A DNA stretch of 64,000 bases from Siderastrea radians (GCA_964017195.1 OZ024894.1:2869847-2933846), one strand, 5' to 3'; positions 48,301-55,769 are shown, numbered from the stretch's first letter. Program-made: numbers and translations. Notes: generated by a model from the sequence alone, not told the origin.

Positions 48301-49558
48301 GCGGTGTGGATTTGGGGGCGAATTTCGTCCGATTTTTCTACTTCATTTACGATGTTCGGCTCCTCTACTGCCACCAGAATTGACTCATCCAGTGATTTTA
48401 AGGTCGCTAATTTATCGTTGAGCGTAGCGATAATCGGTGTAACCTTGTTCTTTGCGACAACTGAACCATCAAATTCGCTTAAAGCTTCGTCCACGAGTAC
48501 AAGCACGTTCTTGGCATGTTCTCTGTGTGCTTCGCGAATCTTCTTTTTTTAGTCAGGCTCCAAAGGACCACTTGTCTTACTTTTATCTCTCTACTTTAAT
48601 GTTTCAATCGAATACAGATATCCAGCAACAAACGGGTTTCAAAACCGTACTCTAAACACATTTCGTCCAAAAAACAGTGAAGGAAAAATTCATCAAGTTC
48701 AAATTCATTAATGTTCAAGCGATCACGTGTTCCGTCAACGTGACCCGTCCACGTGTTTAGATCATATGCCAAAAAATGTCACTGTACTAACAAAAACAAT
48801 TCCGTGTGACACATGCATCACACTACACACAAAAATAGTCTGTGACAATAGGCTGTAAAACTCGGGAAATCTAGAGATCATCTGTGACACTGCCGGGCTA
48901 GTGAGGGGCGAGGGTCCTTTCCTGATGTTCCTGATGTGGCGTCACAAACTGATTCACATCGCGGTAAGTCTTTGTAAACATGAGTGCAGAGCAGTTTGTG
49001 AACGTCACATCAGGAACAGATCCACGCCCCTTTCTGACTCAGTCGTGTAACAAGTGATGCTTAGTTTTTCGCGAGTTTTGATGCTCATAAAAAAAGTCAA
49101 ACACTGCAAATAAAGGCTAAATGCTTTTGGAATAGGTGCAAAATTTTGTACTAGCGGAAAAAATATTTTGGGATCAGGCGCGCTTTAAAAAGTGATCTTT
49201 TCAGCTATCCCTTACGCCAAATATTGCGTCTGTTTTGTTGTTTTGTACATTTTAAGTTGAAAAACGCTTATTTCATTAGGCAATGGAAACATTCAAATTT
49301 GACTCTGGATGTTTTACACACCCACTTCAAGCCTCCTATTAATACATAAAAGCCAGATCTTAGAAGCGCATAAAAAAACGCTTAAAACAAGCATTACTTG
49401 GTCTCTTTTAAATAAGTTTTAATGGTTATAAACAATACCTTCACACTTTCCATTCACGATACGAAAACCTCGTCTGCATGAACAATAAAAAGATCCTGGA
49501 GAATTAATACACCGATGTTGCTCGCAAACCCCTTTGTTTCTGGAGCATTCGTCATCAT
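21095..49558 (-). CDS. Large secreted mosaic protein gene (EGF-sushi-orphan-Ig-GCC2-sushi-C-type lectin), 5' end outside window
   Basis: Fourteen exons can be linked on the minus strand: 49439-49558, 42919-43050, 38918-39037, 37625-37777, 36423-36542, 35875-36048, 33797-33994, 31640-33009, 29483-29579, 25421-29290, 24229-24393, 23449-23631, 22834-23000, 21095-21370. Every border is AG/GT and every phase matches: all introns are phase 1, except phase 0 after the 31640-33009 exon and inside the lectin domain. The total is 7,145 nt, about 2,380 residues plus the stop. Phase-1 module borders are typical of shuffled extracellular domains. No transmembrane segment follows the lectin domain, so the protein is probably secreted or in matrix. 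The first EGF exon begins in phase 1, so the signal peptide and more modules lie upstream. The closest known architecture is SVEP1/fibulin-like mosaics, but the large orphan exons are not part of those. It could be two genes if the 97-nt exon were wrong, but its phase fit argues for one. Confidence 0.75.
22475..22767. mobile_element. MITE with TA target duplication
   Basis: TA at 22475-22476 and 22766-22767 bracket a 289-bp element with ends GAGCACTTTTCAATTGAGTGT and the inverted ACACTCAATTGAAAAGCGCTC. It has no coding capacity. TA duplication suggests a Tc1/mariner-type mover. It lies in the intron between the two lectin exons. Confidence 0.75.
22834..23000 (-). CDS. Mosaic gene exon: first half of C-type lectin domain
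   Basis: Acceptor AAATGCAG at 23001-23008, donor AAG|GTATTG at 22833. Encodes [15 protein letters not shown], then [12 protein letters not shown] and [13 protein letters not shown], the standard first helices of a long-form C-type lectin domain with the two N-terminal cysteines. Phase 1 in, phase 0 out; it joins the 21095-21370 exon exactly where the WLGL strand follows. Confidence 0.85.
23449..23631 (-). CDS. Mosaic gene exon: sushi/CCP domain (four cysteines)
   Basis: Acceptor TTTTTTCAG before 23631, donor GAGA|GTAAGT at 23448. About 60 residues with VPCKPP at the start, then [23 protein letters not shown] and a final FYC. The four cysteines, the GY after the second Cys and the Trp before the last Cys are the CCP signature. 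Symmetric phase 1-1. Confidence 0.85.
24229..24393 (-). CDS. Mosaic gene exon: GCC2/GCC3 (ephrin-receptor-like) module
   Basis: Acceptor with a long pyrimidine tract ending CCAG before 24393; donor GTAAGA at 24228. Encodes [20 protein letters not shown], then [16 protein letters not shown] and a final ESQC: the cysteine-rich GCC2_GCC3 pattern seen next to sushi and EGF modules in SVEP1-like and ephrin-receptor-like proteins. The first cysteine pair is completed by the end of the previous exon (GFIC). Confidence 0.85.
24422..24824. mobile_element. MITE with TTAA target duplication
   Basis: TTAA at 24422-24425 and 24821-24824 flank 395 bp with inverted ends GGACGGTGCCTCC and GGAGGCACTGTCC. The interior contains a looser inverted pairing (AATTGGAATCCAAAAAGAAA near 24500 and its complement near 24660). 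No protein is encoded. It lies in an intron of the mosaic gene. Confidence 0.75.
25421..29290 (-). CDS. Mosaic gene giant exon: orphan regions, coiled coils, RDKR site, two Ig domains
   Basis: Open for 3,870 nt from the acceptor TTTCCTAG (before 29290) to the donor GTAAGT at 25420; phase 1-1. Residues counted from the internal Met at 29252: 1-330 have no recognised family and include a cysteine group near [11 protein letters not shown]; 330-415 form a lysine-rich coiled coil; 415-560 hold a cysteine cluster and the basic aromatic stretch [19 protein letters not shown]; 590-640 repeat a heptad-like NLAxxxV pattern ([20 protein letters not shown]); near 735 RDKR followed by ST is a furin-type site; 938-1020 and 1022-1112 are two I-set Ig domains with the C...W...YxC pattern ([19 protein letters not shown]); 1113-1279 is a region with a PENMSNC N-glycosylation site, leading into the GCC2 module. 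Many N-x-S/T sites support secretion. Exons of this size are unusual in such a gene. Confidence 0.85.
29483..29579 (-). CDS. Mosaic gene exon: 97-nt linking exon with cysteines
   Basis: Acceptor TTTGTAG before 29579, donor TCAG|GTATAT at 29482. Open in one frame with three cysteines ([12 protein letters not shown] and IDLCS). Its length is one more than a multiple of three, so it turns the phase-0 donor of 31640 into the phase-1 acceptor of 29290, which no other segment I found can do. The next exon continues HDRCDDW. Support is from splice sites and phase only, with no homology. Confidence 0.55.
29580..31639. other. Intron of the mosaic gene
   Basis: No other exon fits in phase. It contains one copy of the AGATTTAGCC-headed repeat family at 30916-31160 and AT-rich DNA. 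Confidence 0.5.
30916..31160 (+). mobile_element. Copy of the AGATTTAGCC-headed MITE-like family
   Basis: Starts TAGATTTAGCCAAGCCTAAA and contains ATGCGATTTTTCGCC, a short GGACGGACGG tract, a TTACGTCACTACCAAAATTT block and the end GCGGGCTCCGCTATTA. The head AAGCGG(AGC) and the tail GCTCCGCT are inverted relative to each other. Related copies occur at 56926-57272 and 59168-59392. Confidence 0.65.
31640..33009 (-). CDS. Mosaic gene exon: EGF domain plus orphan 415-residue region
   Basis: Acceptor TTTGATAG before 33009, donor GAAC|GTAAGT at 31639; phase 1 in, phase 0 out. The first 40 residues are a six-cysteine EGF domain without a calcium motif ([13 protein letters not shown], then [15 protein letters not shown]). 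The rest has alternating hydrophobic residues typical of beta-strands, only a few cysteines ([32 protein letters not shown]), and several N-x-S/T sites. I recognise no domain; a large secreted beta-rich module is plausible. Frames are clean with no decay. Confidence 0.8.
33797..33994 (-). CDS. Mosaic gene exon: sushi/CCP-like domain (six cysteines)
   Basis: Acceptor TTTACAG before 33994, donor GAAG|GTTGGT at 33796. Encodes [43 protein letters not shown] and a final LSC. Two extra cysteines compared with a standard CCP, an arrangement seen in sushi repeats next to EGF modules. Phase 1-1. Confidence 0.8.
34640..35790 (+). mobile_element. LINE (non-LTR retrotransposon) fragment, reverse transcriptase C-terminal part
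   Basis: Frames at 34665-34991, 34990-35175, 35245-35476 and degenerate sequence to about 35640 follow a non-LTR reverse transcriptase collinearly: [14 protein letters not shown] (the expected Asp of the D-x-SKAFD box is changed), [12 protein letters not shown] and SGVPQGT, then a jump straight to [11 protein letters not shown]. The FADD catalytic box between these is missing. The C-terminal part and a 3' UTR-like AT-rich tail follow. Several frameshifts and stops are present. It lies antisense in an intron of the mosaic gene. Confidence 0.8.
35875..36048 (-). CDS. Mosaic gene exon: sushi/CCP domain (six cysteines)
   Basis: Acceptor TTTGTTGTAG before 36048, donor AAAG|GTAAAA at 35874. Encodes [43 protein letters not shown] and TSC. 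The C-DPGY and W-x-C positions fit a sushi domain with one extra disulphide. Phase 1-1. Confidence 0.85.
36096..36135. repeat. Perfect short hairpin
   Basis: ACTTGTCGGGTTGCTT is followed within eight bases by its exact complement AAGCAACCCGACAAGT. Intronic, with no U-run after it. Confidence 0.85.
36423..36542 (-). CDS. Mosaic gene exon: calcium-binding EGF domain 5
   Basis: Acceptor TGTCACAG, donor GAAG|GTGCAT. Starts [11 protein letters not shown], continues [12 protein letters not shown] and ends RTCE: six cysteines, the D-x-D-E-C calcium motif and the C-x-N-x4-Y-x-C-x-C hydroxylation consensus. Phase 1-1. Confidence 0.9.
36706..36787. repeat. 82-bp spacer-less palindrome
   Basis: Two 41-base arms meet at GAG|CTC (36746/36747) and differ at only two positions. 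The arm contains CACATAGGTRCCGGTACATG. No loop, no coding content. It lies in the intron just upstream of EGF exon 5. Confidence 0.9.
37625..37777 (-). CDS. Mosaic gene exon: calcium-binding EGF domain 4 with a long first loop
   Basis: Acceptor TTTTTTTCAG, donor AAAG|GTAAAA. Starts [19 protein letters not shown], continues [17 protein letters not shown] and ends KKHCK. The loop between cysteines 1 and 2 is about 16 residues rather than about 6 and carries an N-glycosylation site (NIT). Other signature residues are kept. Phase 1-1. Confidence 0.88.
38918..39037 (-). CDS. Mosaic gene exon: calcium-binding EGF domain 3
   Basis: Acceptor CTTTTCAG, donor GCAG|GTAACG. Starts [11 protein letters not shown], continues [12 protein letters not shown] and ends ITCAG. 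Six cysteines and the calcium motif are present. Phase 1-1. Confidence 0.9.
39386..39576. mobile_element. Small MITE with 45-bp inverted ends
   Basis: Ends ATAGGTCATTTGCACGATAG and, inverted, ATAGGACATTTGCACGATGG continue through TACAACTACCAGAA on both sides. The interior is about 95 bp and non-coding. Target duplication is not clear. Confidence 0.75.
40362..42510. mobile_element. 2.1-kb element with ~850-bp inverted arms, LINE insertion in the middle
   Basis: Arms 40366-41226 and 41641-42506 are inverted copies with scattered differences; both even keep the same 75-codon frame (minus 40823-41050, plus 41822-42049), which is a by-product. Ends are GGAGGCTCGCAACAG and its complement. TTAA lies at 40362-40365; the matching right site reads TGAA at 42507-42510. 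The 414-bp centre is a LINE 3' end. No transposase frame is present. Confidence 0.85.
41280..41605 (+). mobile_element. LINE 3' end with ATT tail
   Basis: Reads [20 protein letters not shown] followed by [11 protein letters not shown] and a stop near 41418: the C-terminal end of a non-LTR retrotransposon ORF2. It is followed by an AT-rich 3' UTR with GTACGCATGTACTGAAGGGC and an (ATT)n tail at 41574-41602. It sits between the two arms of the larger inverted-repeat element. Confidence 0.65.
42919..43050 (-). CDS. Mosaic gene exon: calcium-binding EGF domain 2
   Basis: Acceptor TTGTCAG, donor TCGG|GTAGGT. Starts [19 protein letters not shown], continues [11 protein letters not shown] and ends RTCSG: six cysteines and the calcium motif, with His at the aromatic position of the hydroxylation consensus. 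Phase 1-1. Confidence 0.88.
43418..43529. mobile_element. MITE of the CAGTCGAAGCTC type
   Basis: Left end ACAGTCGAAGCTCCCTTAAG, with GCGGACAC just inside; right end GGCCAGGGGAGCTTGCACTG is its imperfect inverse. Internal AAGCGG repeats. This is the form of a very widespread mariner-type MITE family in invertebrate genomes (from memory). Confidence 0.6.
43555..43745 (-). mobile_element. tRNA-derived SINE
   Basis: Read on the minus strand: GAGCGTGGCGTAGTGGTG contains a pol III A box (TGGCGTAGTGG, about 43717-43728); about 40 bp later GGGCTCGATACTC is a degenerate B box (about 43674-43686). An AT-rich body follows, ending in GGAGCTCCGCTTTTAGGCTC, which is the complement of the AGATTTAGCC-family head. 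A second copy lies at 58590-58770. Confidence 0.6.
43856..45222 (-). pseudogene. BEL/Pao integrase region, broken
   Basis: Zinc-binding part at 44935-45222 ([20 protein letters not shown], then CTVRC in the next frame). The core has its three acidic positions: [19 protein letters not shown], and the glutamate of [11 protein letters not shown] (44192-44479). A C-terminal domain with [20 protein letters not shown] lies at 43907-44113 and then loses frame. At least three frame changes separate the parts, so no intact enzyme is made. Confidence 0.8.
45518..46651 (-). pseudogene. BEL/Pao reverse transcriptase and RNase H region, broken
   Basis: 46651-46490 encodes [20 protein letters not shown] and ADVEKAF of the first RT boxes. 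The following segment continues in another frame to the [14 protein letters not shown] box and then reaches stops. The YVDD catalytic box expected next is absent. 45518-46129 covers the connection and RNase H-like part ([30 protein letters not shown]). Confidence 0.8.
47000..47593 (-). pseudogene. BEL/Pao aspartic protease region
   Basis: 197 open codons. The active-site motif normally D-T/S-G reads [11 protein letters not shown], so the conserved Thr/Ser is Ile. It is followed by [11 protein letters not shown] and GLVFSGLV, typical of the DUF1758-type protease of this lineage. Neighbouring frames are broken. Confidence 0.75.
47572..48506 (-). pseudogene. BEL/Pao gag and zinc-knuckle region with internal deletion
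   Basis: 48111-48506 gives the N-terminal gag helices; 47572-48018 gives the C-terminal part with [15 protein letters not shown] and CCHC knuckles [15 protein letters not shown] and [13 protein letters not shown]. The central gag domain, usually a few hundred residues, is missing: LPKLQIQ is followed at once by [18 protein letters not shown] frame change and stop lie near 48100. Confidence 0.75.
48901..49032. repeat. Inverted repeat of about 45-bp arms
   Basis: Left arm runs from GAGGGGCGAGGGTC through TCCTGATGTGGCGTCACAAA; right arm from CAGTTTGTGAACGTCACATC to ACGCCCCTTT is the inverse with small gaps. The loop is about 40 bp. Probably a small MITE. Confidence 0.7.
49439..49558 (-). CDS. 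Mosaic gene exon: calcium-binding EGF domain 1 (first exon seen)
   Basis: Acceptor CACTTCCAG, donor GAAG|GTATTG. Starts [12 protein letters not shown], continues [12 protein letters not shown] and ends GKCE: six cysteines, calcium motif and hydroxylation consensus. Phase 1 at its start means at least one more exon lies upstream, at higher coordinates. Confidence 0.88.
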
Positions 49559-51919
49559 CTGGAAGTGTAAATCAAAGTCAAGCGAAACCATAAGTAACAC
49601 TCATACTGCAAGGTTGAGAATACTCTTGTATCCAGGCTTATTTCAAAATTAACAGTTTTAGTTTGCTTAGTAGAGTGAAGGCTGTGTTGACTAGGCGCAG
49701 CGATACATCACCACGGTAACCAGCGTAAGCTACCACTTCAATACTCCACTCTAGTAGGTCCCAAAATGACTTTCTTCGGCTATGAAAAGGTAGTTTTCAC
49801 CTAGTGCTACTCATTATTAGCATGCCACAAGAATGAAGTGGGACTTGGCGCATTCCTGTGTCAGCAGGAAGATACTTCTCATATGTGCCGCTTCCCGTCT
49901 TCACTTGCGTCTGCTAGAAATGCTTTTTTGTCACAATTTTTAGATAAGAGATAAACGGTAAACAATCGTCGTGGAGAACAGGAATCTGCTGTGATTGCCT
50001 GTGCGTACTTTTGTGTATGTGCTGCTTAGTTTCCCGCCGCCCTGAGCCCATACACTGCCATACTTTTTTTCAATTATCTCGCTAAGTACGGATTAACAGC
50101 ACATAGCGCAGTTGGTATTAAAAGACCGCACTCAGGCTTTTTGTTTCTTGTGCGCTGTATATCTTCACTGTCTCGAACTGCCCTGACCCAAGACGTGAGC
50201 CTGTCTGGGGTCGCAGCTAGATGTAGTCTACGTCTCTTTACAAGGATATGTCGCATGGTCTAGGACATCATTTTAAGTAAATTTTCCAAGCAATTGACTC
50301 AATTTCTAACTGAAAATAAAAACCATAGTGCATTGAATCTTTTAAAGAGTCAAATGTGATCGACAGTATGAGATTTAACATTTCATAAAAATTTAATTCA
50401 GGTTCAGGCCCCTCTCCCTGCTACGAGCCTGAAATATAATTCTTTGATTTCTTATTGGTGAAACTATTAACTGTTTTCGGATTTGTTTTCCTTGTAAAAA
50501 AATCCACTTTGTATTGTTTTCAGGGACACTTCTCAGTTCTGATTGAATGGCACGTTAGAAACGTCTGAAAAGCACTAATCGTGATTGTTAGACATTTTGG
50601 AGTGAATTGAAAACTGAAAATATTAACGCCAAATTGACGCATGCTATGAAAACATTTACTTAAACTGATGAAAGCCATCGGTTTTTGGTCGAAAATTCTT
50701 TTTCAAAGTTTTTATGAAAGTTTTTGGGACTGGGTAATCTGCGAGTTGTAAAGTTACGAGTTGCAGTTGCGAGTTGCTAGTTGCAGTTGCACCTGCATCT
50801 GCAAGTTGCAGTTGAATGTTGCTGTTAGGAGTTGCGCCGTCGTAGTTGGGAGTTTACAGTTGGAGTTGCAAGTTTATTTTTTTACACTTTTTTTGAAGTT
50901 AAGAGTTCGATAACCTCACGGCTAATATGCCATCAAAATACATGCACTAGTAATAAGGACATGCATGAGAGCATCAGTATGGATGGATTATTCTCTCTCG
51001 TGGCATGTAAAAGTGTACGTTTAGGAAACACACTCTCCCCATATTGATACCCTTTCCTTCTCTTAACTTAAAATTCAAGGCTTTTTATTAGATAGATAAT
51101 GCTTCTTACACATGAAGCGTGAAGTCCTTTGAAAAATCTTGGTCAAGTCATTTTTGCACGGCAACAGCAAGGTTCGTAAATTGGAAACAAAGAAAGAGAT
51201 ATATTTTTTCAATTGTTCCAAACACTACGGATATACACGAGAAGAAAAAACAAAAAAAACAATGGAATTAATATGTGGGTGTAATATCTATTTGGTGGGA
51301 TGGCATAAGTAACAATGGTTAGTTTATACACCAAACATGCTCTTCTTTCATAATCAACAAAAAACAAAAAATGAAACTGAGACGTCTATATCTCTAAACA
51401 AATTAAGACAAGTAAAAAAAACGAGAAATGGCCTTAGGGAGAACAAAAACCAAAACTTCCATGACTGTTTGTATGAGAGAGATGAAATTGCAAGTGAAAC
51501 AGATGTTTCTCATGTTGAATCTTGATCGGTTACTAAATGTAACTCGCCAAATTTAACGCCCAACCCGTTGTATTCCACAAGATTTGTGTTTTTAGCCAAT
51601 GTTATAGAGCCTAAAACAACGTCGCTGATGTCCACCTCTGTGAAGCCCCCGGATGGTACTCTGTGAGTGTTTCGGCGGAGGTGTGCCGCCGGGACTCTAA
51701 GACCCTTACCTGTACCACAGACAGCGGCACATACCCCAATACTGTATAAATGGGAGAACCTTTCCCGGGCTGTGAAGAGTTTGCATTCGATCTCGGCCAA
51801 CTAAGAAATATTTAATTTTGCTTCGAATGCCCTATTTCGTGATATGAAGTTTGGCAGGCTTTTATTTGCGTTGCAGTGCTGCGTTTACTTAGCCTTGAAC
51901 CGAAAGACACAAATTAAAT
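49559..51919. other. No further exon recognised upstream of EGF exon 1
   Basis: Presumed intron or upstream region of the mosaic gene. An imperfect GTTGCAGTTGC-type repeat lies at 50740-50875. A 96-codon minus-strand frame (51510-51800) has an acceptor-like TTTCTTAG before it but no recognisable domain. Confidence 0.4.
50740..50875. repeat. Degenerate GAGTTGCAGTTGC repeat
   Basis: Ten or more imperfect copies of GAGTTG/CAGTTGC in about 135 bp. Confidence 0.7.
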
Positions 51920-51920
51920 G

Positions 51921-52720
51921 AACTTTTCCTTTGCATTGCCGTCGTGGTTGCTTTAAGTCCCTGTAAACTTGGACGCCGAGGGAGTTCACAAGTCCACTGA
52001 TTCCAGTAGAGTCAGTCGACCGCCGCCGAAATTTATTGTTCCCAGGCCTACTCGGAGAACCGACGAAATCTGTCCAGGTTTGCACGCAGCTGCGAAAATT
52101 GCAAACTTTGCAAAAATTGGAAAATTCGTCGAGTCAGTGAAAACTTGGGAAATAAAGGGTTTTTCCTTGGCATTGCCGTCGTGGTTGCTTAAAGTCCCTG
52201 TAAACTTGGACGCCGAGCGAGTTCACAAGTCGACCGAGTTCGACCGCCCGAAATTCATCGTTCCCGGGCCTACTCGGAGAACCGACGAAATATGTCCAGG
52301 TTTGCACGCAGCTGCGAAAATTGCAAAATCTGCGAAAAATTGGAAAATTCAACGGGTCAGTAAAAATCCTGCACAAAAAGGCGTTGAGAAGGCCCCGACG
52401 AGAATTGCGATTTTTGAGAAAACTGCGAAAATTGCGAATATTGTAAGATCTGCGAAAAATTGGAAAATTCGTCGAGTCAGTGAAAACCTGTAGGAGAAGG
52501 AGTGCAGAGGGCCCCGACGAGAGCTGCGATTTTTGAGAAAACTGCGAAAATTGCGAATATTGTAAAATCTGTGAAAAATTGGAAAATTCGTCGAGTCAGT
52601 CAAAAGCTGTCGAAGAGGAGGTTAAGAGGGCCCCCAACGAGAGCTACGATTTTTACAAAAGCTGCAAAAATTGCAAATACTGTGACACCTGTGAAAGCAG
52701 TGGAAACATTGGGATAGAGG
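51921..52720. repeat. Compound tandem repeat (237-bp units, then ~118-bp units)
   Basis: Two units of about 237 bp share GCATTGCCGTCGTGGTTGCT (51933 and 52170) and CCAGGTTTGCACGCAGCTGC. They are followed by three units of about 118 bp that share GGCCCCGACGAGAGCTGCGA (52391, 52509, about 52628) and GCGAAAATTGCGAATATTGT. The 174-codon plus frame across it is repeat-derived. A reverse-oriented relative lies at 60990-61090. Confidence 0.85.
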
Positions 52721-52916
52721 CCCAAACACAGCTGTGGAATCCACTTCTACGACAAGTGATGTCATACACAATACAAAGTGGAATCATTTTATGGCACAGT
52801 GGCCATGCGCAGTTGTAAATCAAGTGAATTATCGTGACTAGTGTAATAAGCTTATTTTAAGAACATAGCTTACTATCGATGGTAAATTAGTTAAGAAAGT
52901 TACAAAACCAGTAGCA

Positions 52917-54960
52917 TTAAAACTCTTTCCCGTCAAGACTACTATTTTCCCGACGTTAACGTCGGGAACCATTGAACCACTTGTGACGTCATCATTTTTG
53001 ACGTCACCAAATTGTTTTGATAAGCAGCCAATACAGCAAGGACAGACCCATCAATAGGTGTGTCCATTTTGAATATCGACCAAATTCTGGCAGAGCTATA
53101 CCAGAAAAAACGTGTCCAATTTTGGGTGCAAAGTTGGTGGTAAAATAGACCAAGTCACCTAGTTGATCAATGTTCAATTTCCAGGTTTTTTGAAGGACTG
53201 AGGCCAAAACTTTTCCAGTAAATAGAAAGGGGACAAAGTGTAGAAGTTAAAGACAAAAGAAAGGGAGAGAAAAAGGAAAGCAAAAGAAGCGAGAAAAAAG
53301 TTGGAAATGAATCCGCAAAATCCGCGCTTGCGTGAAATCAAAATATTGTACAATTTACAACAGAAGCTGGTTCAAAATCTACAACCAGTGACACAAGTCT
53401 TTGAAACACCCTCCCCTCCTTCCCCTATTCAATGTTGCATAGTGTTGTGAGCGCTTGTCTTCATCAATTTGGTTGAAACATTTTTCCATCATTGCCCAGT
53501 GGGAGAGGGAGGGAGACACAATTGTACCGACAGTGTTTCAACAAAGGGACACTGATTGTATCGAACGGAAAAGGCTTTAATTACGTGTCACGGCATACAG
53601 GTCTTTGATCGCAAACGACTTCTTGAAAATTGACAAGTATATATGGTTGGGAAAAAATGCGTGTTGTCTCAGACGGCTCTGAAGTTTTCCAAAATGGAGA
53701 GAGGAGAAGCCAAACCTTTCGTTTACGCCTAAAACACAGAAAACTGGCATTGGCTACAGACCAACATGTACCGGTGAAGAGAGGACACCAAAATCACCCC
53801 CATACAACTGCGTTTAACCATTTTGCTAGATGCCGAAGCCTTAAGCCAACAGAAAACGCTTATCATTTGATGTGATGCGATGTGGCAAGAAAAGAAGCGT
53901 TTGAAAATTCCAAAATAAGATATGCACAGCGCTAAGTCAAATAGCATCACCAACTTTAGGCGGCTTGTAAAATACCGGAGTAAACGGAGGCGCCATACTT
54001 ATACTCCAGCAGACACTAAAATCCAGCTCAAGTTATTCCTTACGCTTTTTTCATAACAGCGCAATGCCTTTTTTGCATCGGTCTCATATAAAATAAACGA
54101 AACGAGCTATTTCTACTACGATCTGGACATAAGAATCAAAGAGCTGAGGACATTTGCGGCCCGTGTTTACGGGTTACCAATGTAACCCGTCAAAATTTAA
54201 AAATAGATGTAACCAGATAACTTTTTAGCAAGTCCACGGGTTACAATGGTAACCCGATGTAAATTATAAACCATTGTAAAAGAAACCACATAACTAGCTT
54301 GTTTCATATAGCACTACAGTTCCTTCAGAAGACTGTCCTTCTTGTGGGTTTTTAAGTTTGCTTTGTTCAAGTGCGCTTTTAAGCCGGCAAAAAACTGCTC
54401 TGGAAGCACATGTGATGTAACGCGCTACGGGAAGCTAAAATTATTGTTGTTGACGCATTTTAACTGCTGAATACCTTTTTAAGGAACCTACCATTCAAAG
54501 AGGAAAACAGCGCATGCTCAGTGAAGATGTCTGTAGGGATAGCGCAGGCAAAATAGGCTTCAACGTATGACTTGATTTTAGCAGTCGTTTAGAAATATCA
54601 CGCAATTTCATAATTAATTTCAAAGATATATGATACTTTTAAATCATATACAACCAGTGACACAAGTCGTTGAAACACCCTCCCCTCCTTCCCCTATTCA
54701 ATGTTAAGTTGCATAGTGTTGTGAGCGCTTGTCTTCATCAATTTGGTTGAAACATTTTTCCATCATTGCCCAGTGGGAGAGGGAGGGAGACACAATTGTA
54801 CCGACAGTGTTTCAACAAAGGGACACTGATTGTAGCTTAATTGTAAGAAAACGCTTTTGTAGCAAAGTTTAGTGGCATTTGGCAACATAGCACTCAAAAA
54901 ACCGCTTTAACGGTAAAAAATGCGTTTTTTAAGGAAAAAATCGGACGGGAAAGGGTTAAA
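52917..54960. mobile_element. Possible 2-kb non-autonomous TTAA element with internal direct repeat
   Basis: Left end TTAAAACTCTTTCCCGTC and right end GACGGGAAAGGGTTAA are inverted. Within it, 53381-53570 and 54650-54836 are nearly identical direct copies (share CACCCTCCCCTCCTTCCCCT). No transposase was found; an 81-codon plus frame at 53630-53875 is unrecognised. TTAA next to CCCTTTCCCGTC fits a piggyBac-type end, but the left copy has extra A residues. Confidence 0.5.
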
Positions 54961-55769
54961 GGTAAATAAATATGGGTTTACTCACTCCACTTGTTGTTGT
55001 GATTAAGCTAGAGGAAACAAAATGTTGTTTCAAACTGTTACACTTGTCCTCTGTGTGATGCTTTACGTGGTCATGGAAGCTTATGACCAAGATCAGAAAT
55101 TCCTGTGATGCTGAATCAGTGAAAATTAAAATTATATGAAGGAAAGATAGTCGGTAGAATGAAATAATATATAGATTTAGCCAAGCCTAAAAGCGGAGCC
55201 GCGAAGGAATAAACTGGTGTTCGTTTCTCAAAAATAGTCCTGAAACTTTTCGGTCTGAAATACATTTCGGGGCTTTTTTTGGCTCGTTCGCTTTCGAAAA
55301 GTGTTTCTCAAAAAGCCTGAAAGTGTTCCGAATTGTCCTTCAATATTTTGGGGATCTGTTCTGTAAAACCAAGCTCGAAAGGTCGTTCTAGAGGCTGAGC
55401 ACAGCTTGATTATTTTACTCACGAGTCGTCTAGCTTGGTGTTTGCAATGTTTCCATATCCTGTCATTAACTGTCAAGGCTTGTCAAATCTCTTTGGTTTA
55501 TTGGCTGTTCGCTTGAATGAACTTGAAACGGCGCTCATTTACAAAAACAAAATAAAAATTATTCGACTGTTTAAATGCGTTATCTTCATCGCGTTCGGAT
55601 GTTAACAAATAACATGAACTGCCACTAAATAAAAATATTAGTCTGGTCAAAAATTTATACTCACATTTCACCGGCATTTTACTGGGATTACCCGAAATAA
55701 AGGAGCTGGGGAGCTTCGAAGCACTTGTAATAAACTTATCGAAGAAATGTCGCGTAGGTTTTAGCAGCC

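Larger units (their letters stand above)
43856..48510 (-). mobile_element. Decayed BEL/Pao LTR retrotransposon
   Basis: Minus-strand order gag, zinc knuckles, aspartic protease, reverse transcriptase, RNase H, integrase and a C-terminal integrase-associated domain is that of the BEL/Pao lineage. Frames are broken by many shifts and stops, and parts of gag and the reverse transcriptase are deleted. I found no matching LTRs at either side (about 43.4-43.86 kb and 48.5-49.1 kb). It lies in the first intron seen of the mosaic gene, in the same orientation. Confidence 0.9.

Noticed and set aside
51510..51800. 96-codon minus-strand frame preceded by an acceptor-like TTTCTTAG
   Set aside because: No recognisable domain and no partner exon found; it could be a terminal exon but support is too weak.
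51969..52493. 174-codon plus-strand frame
   Set aside because: It runs through tandem repeat units and repeats the same peptide, so it is a product of the array.
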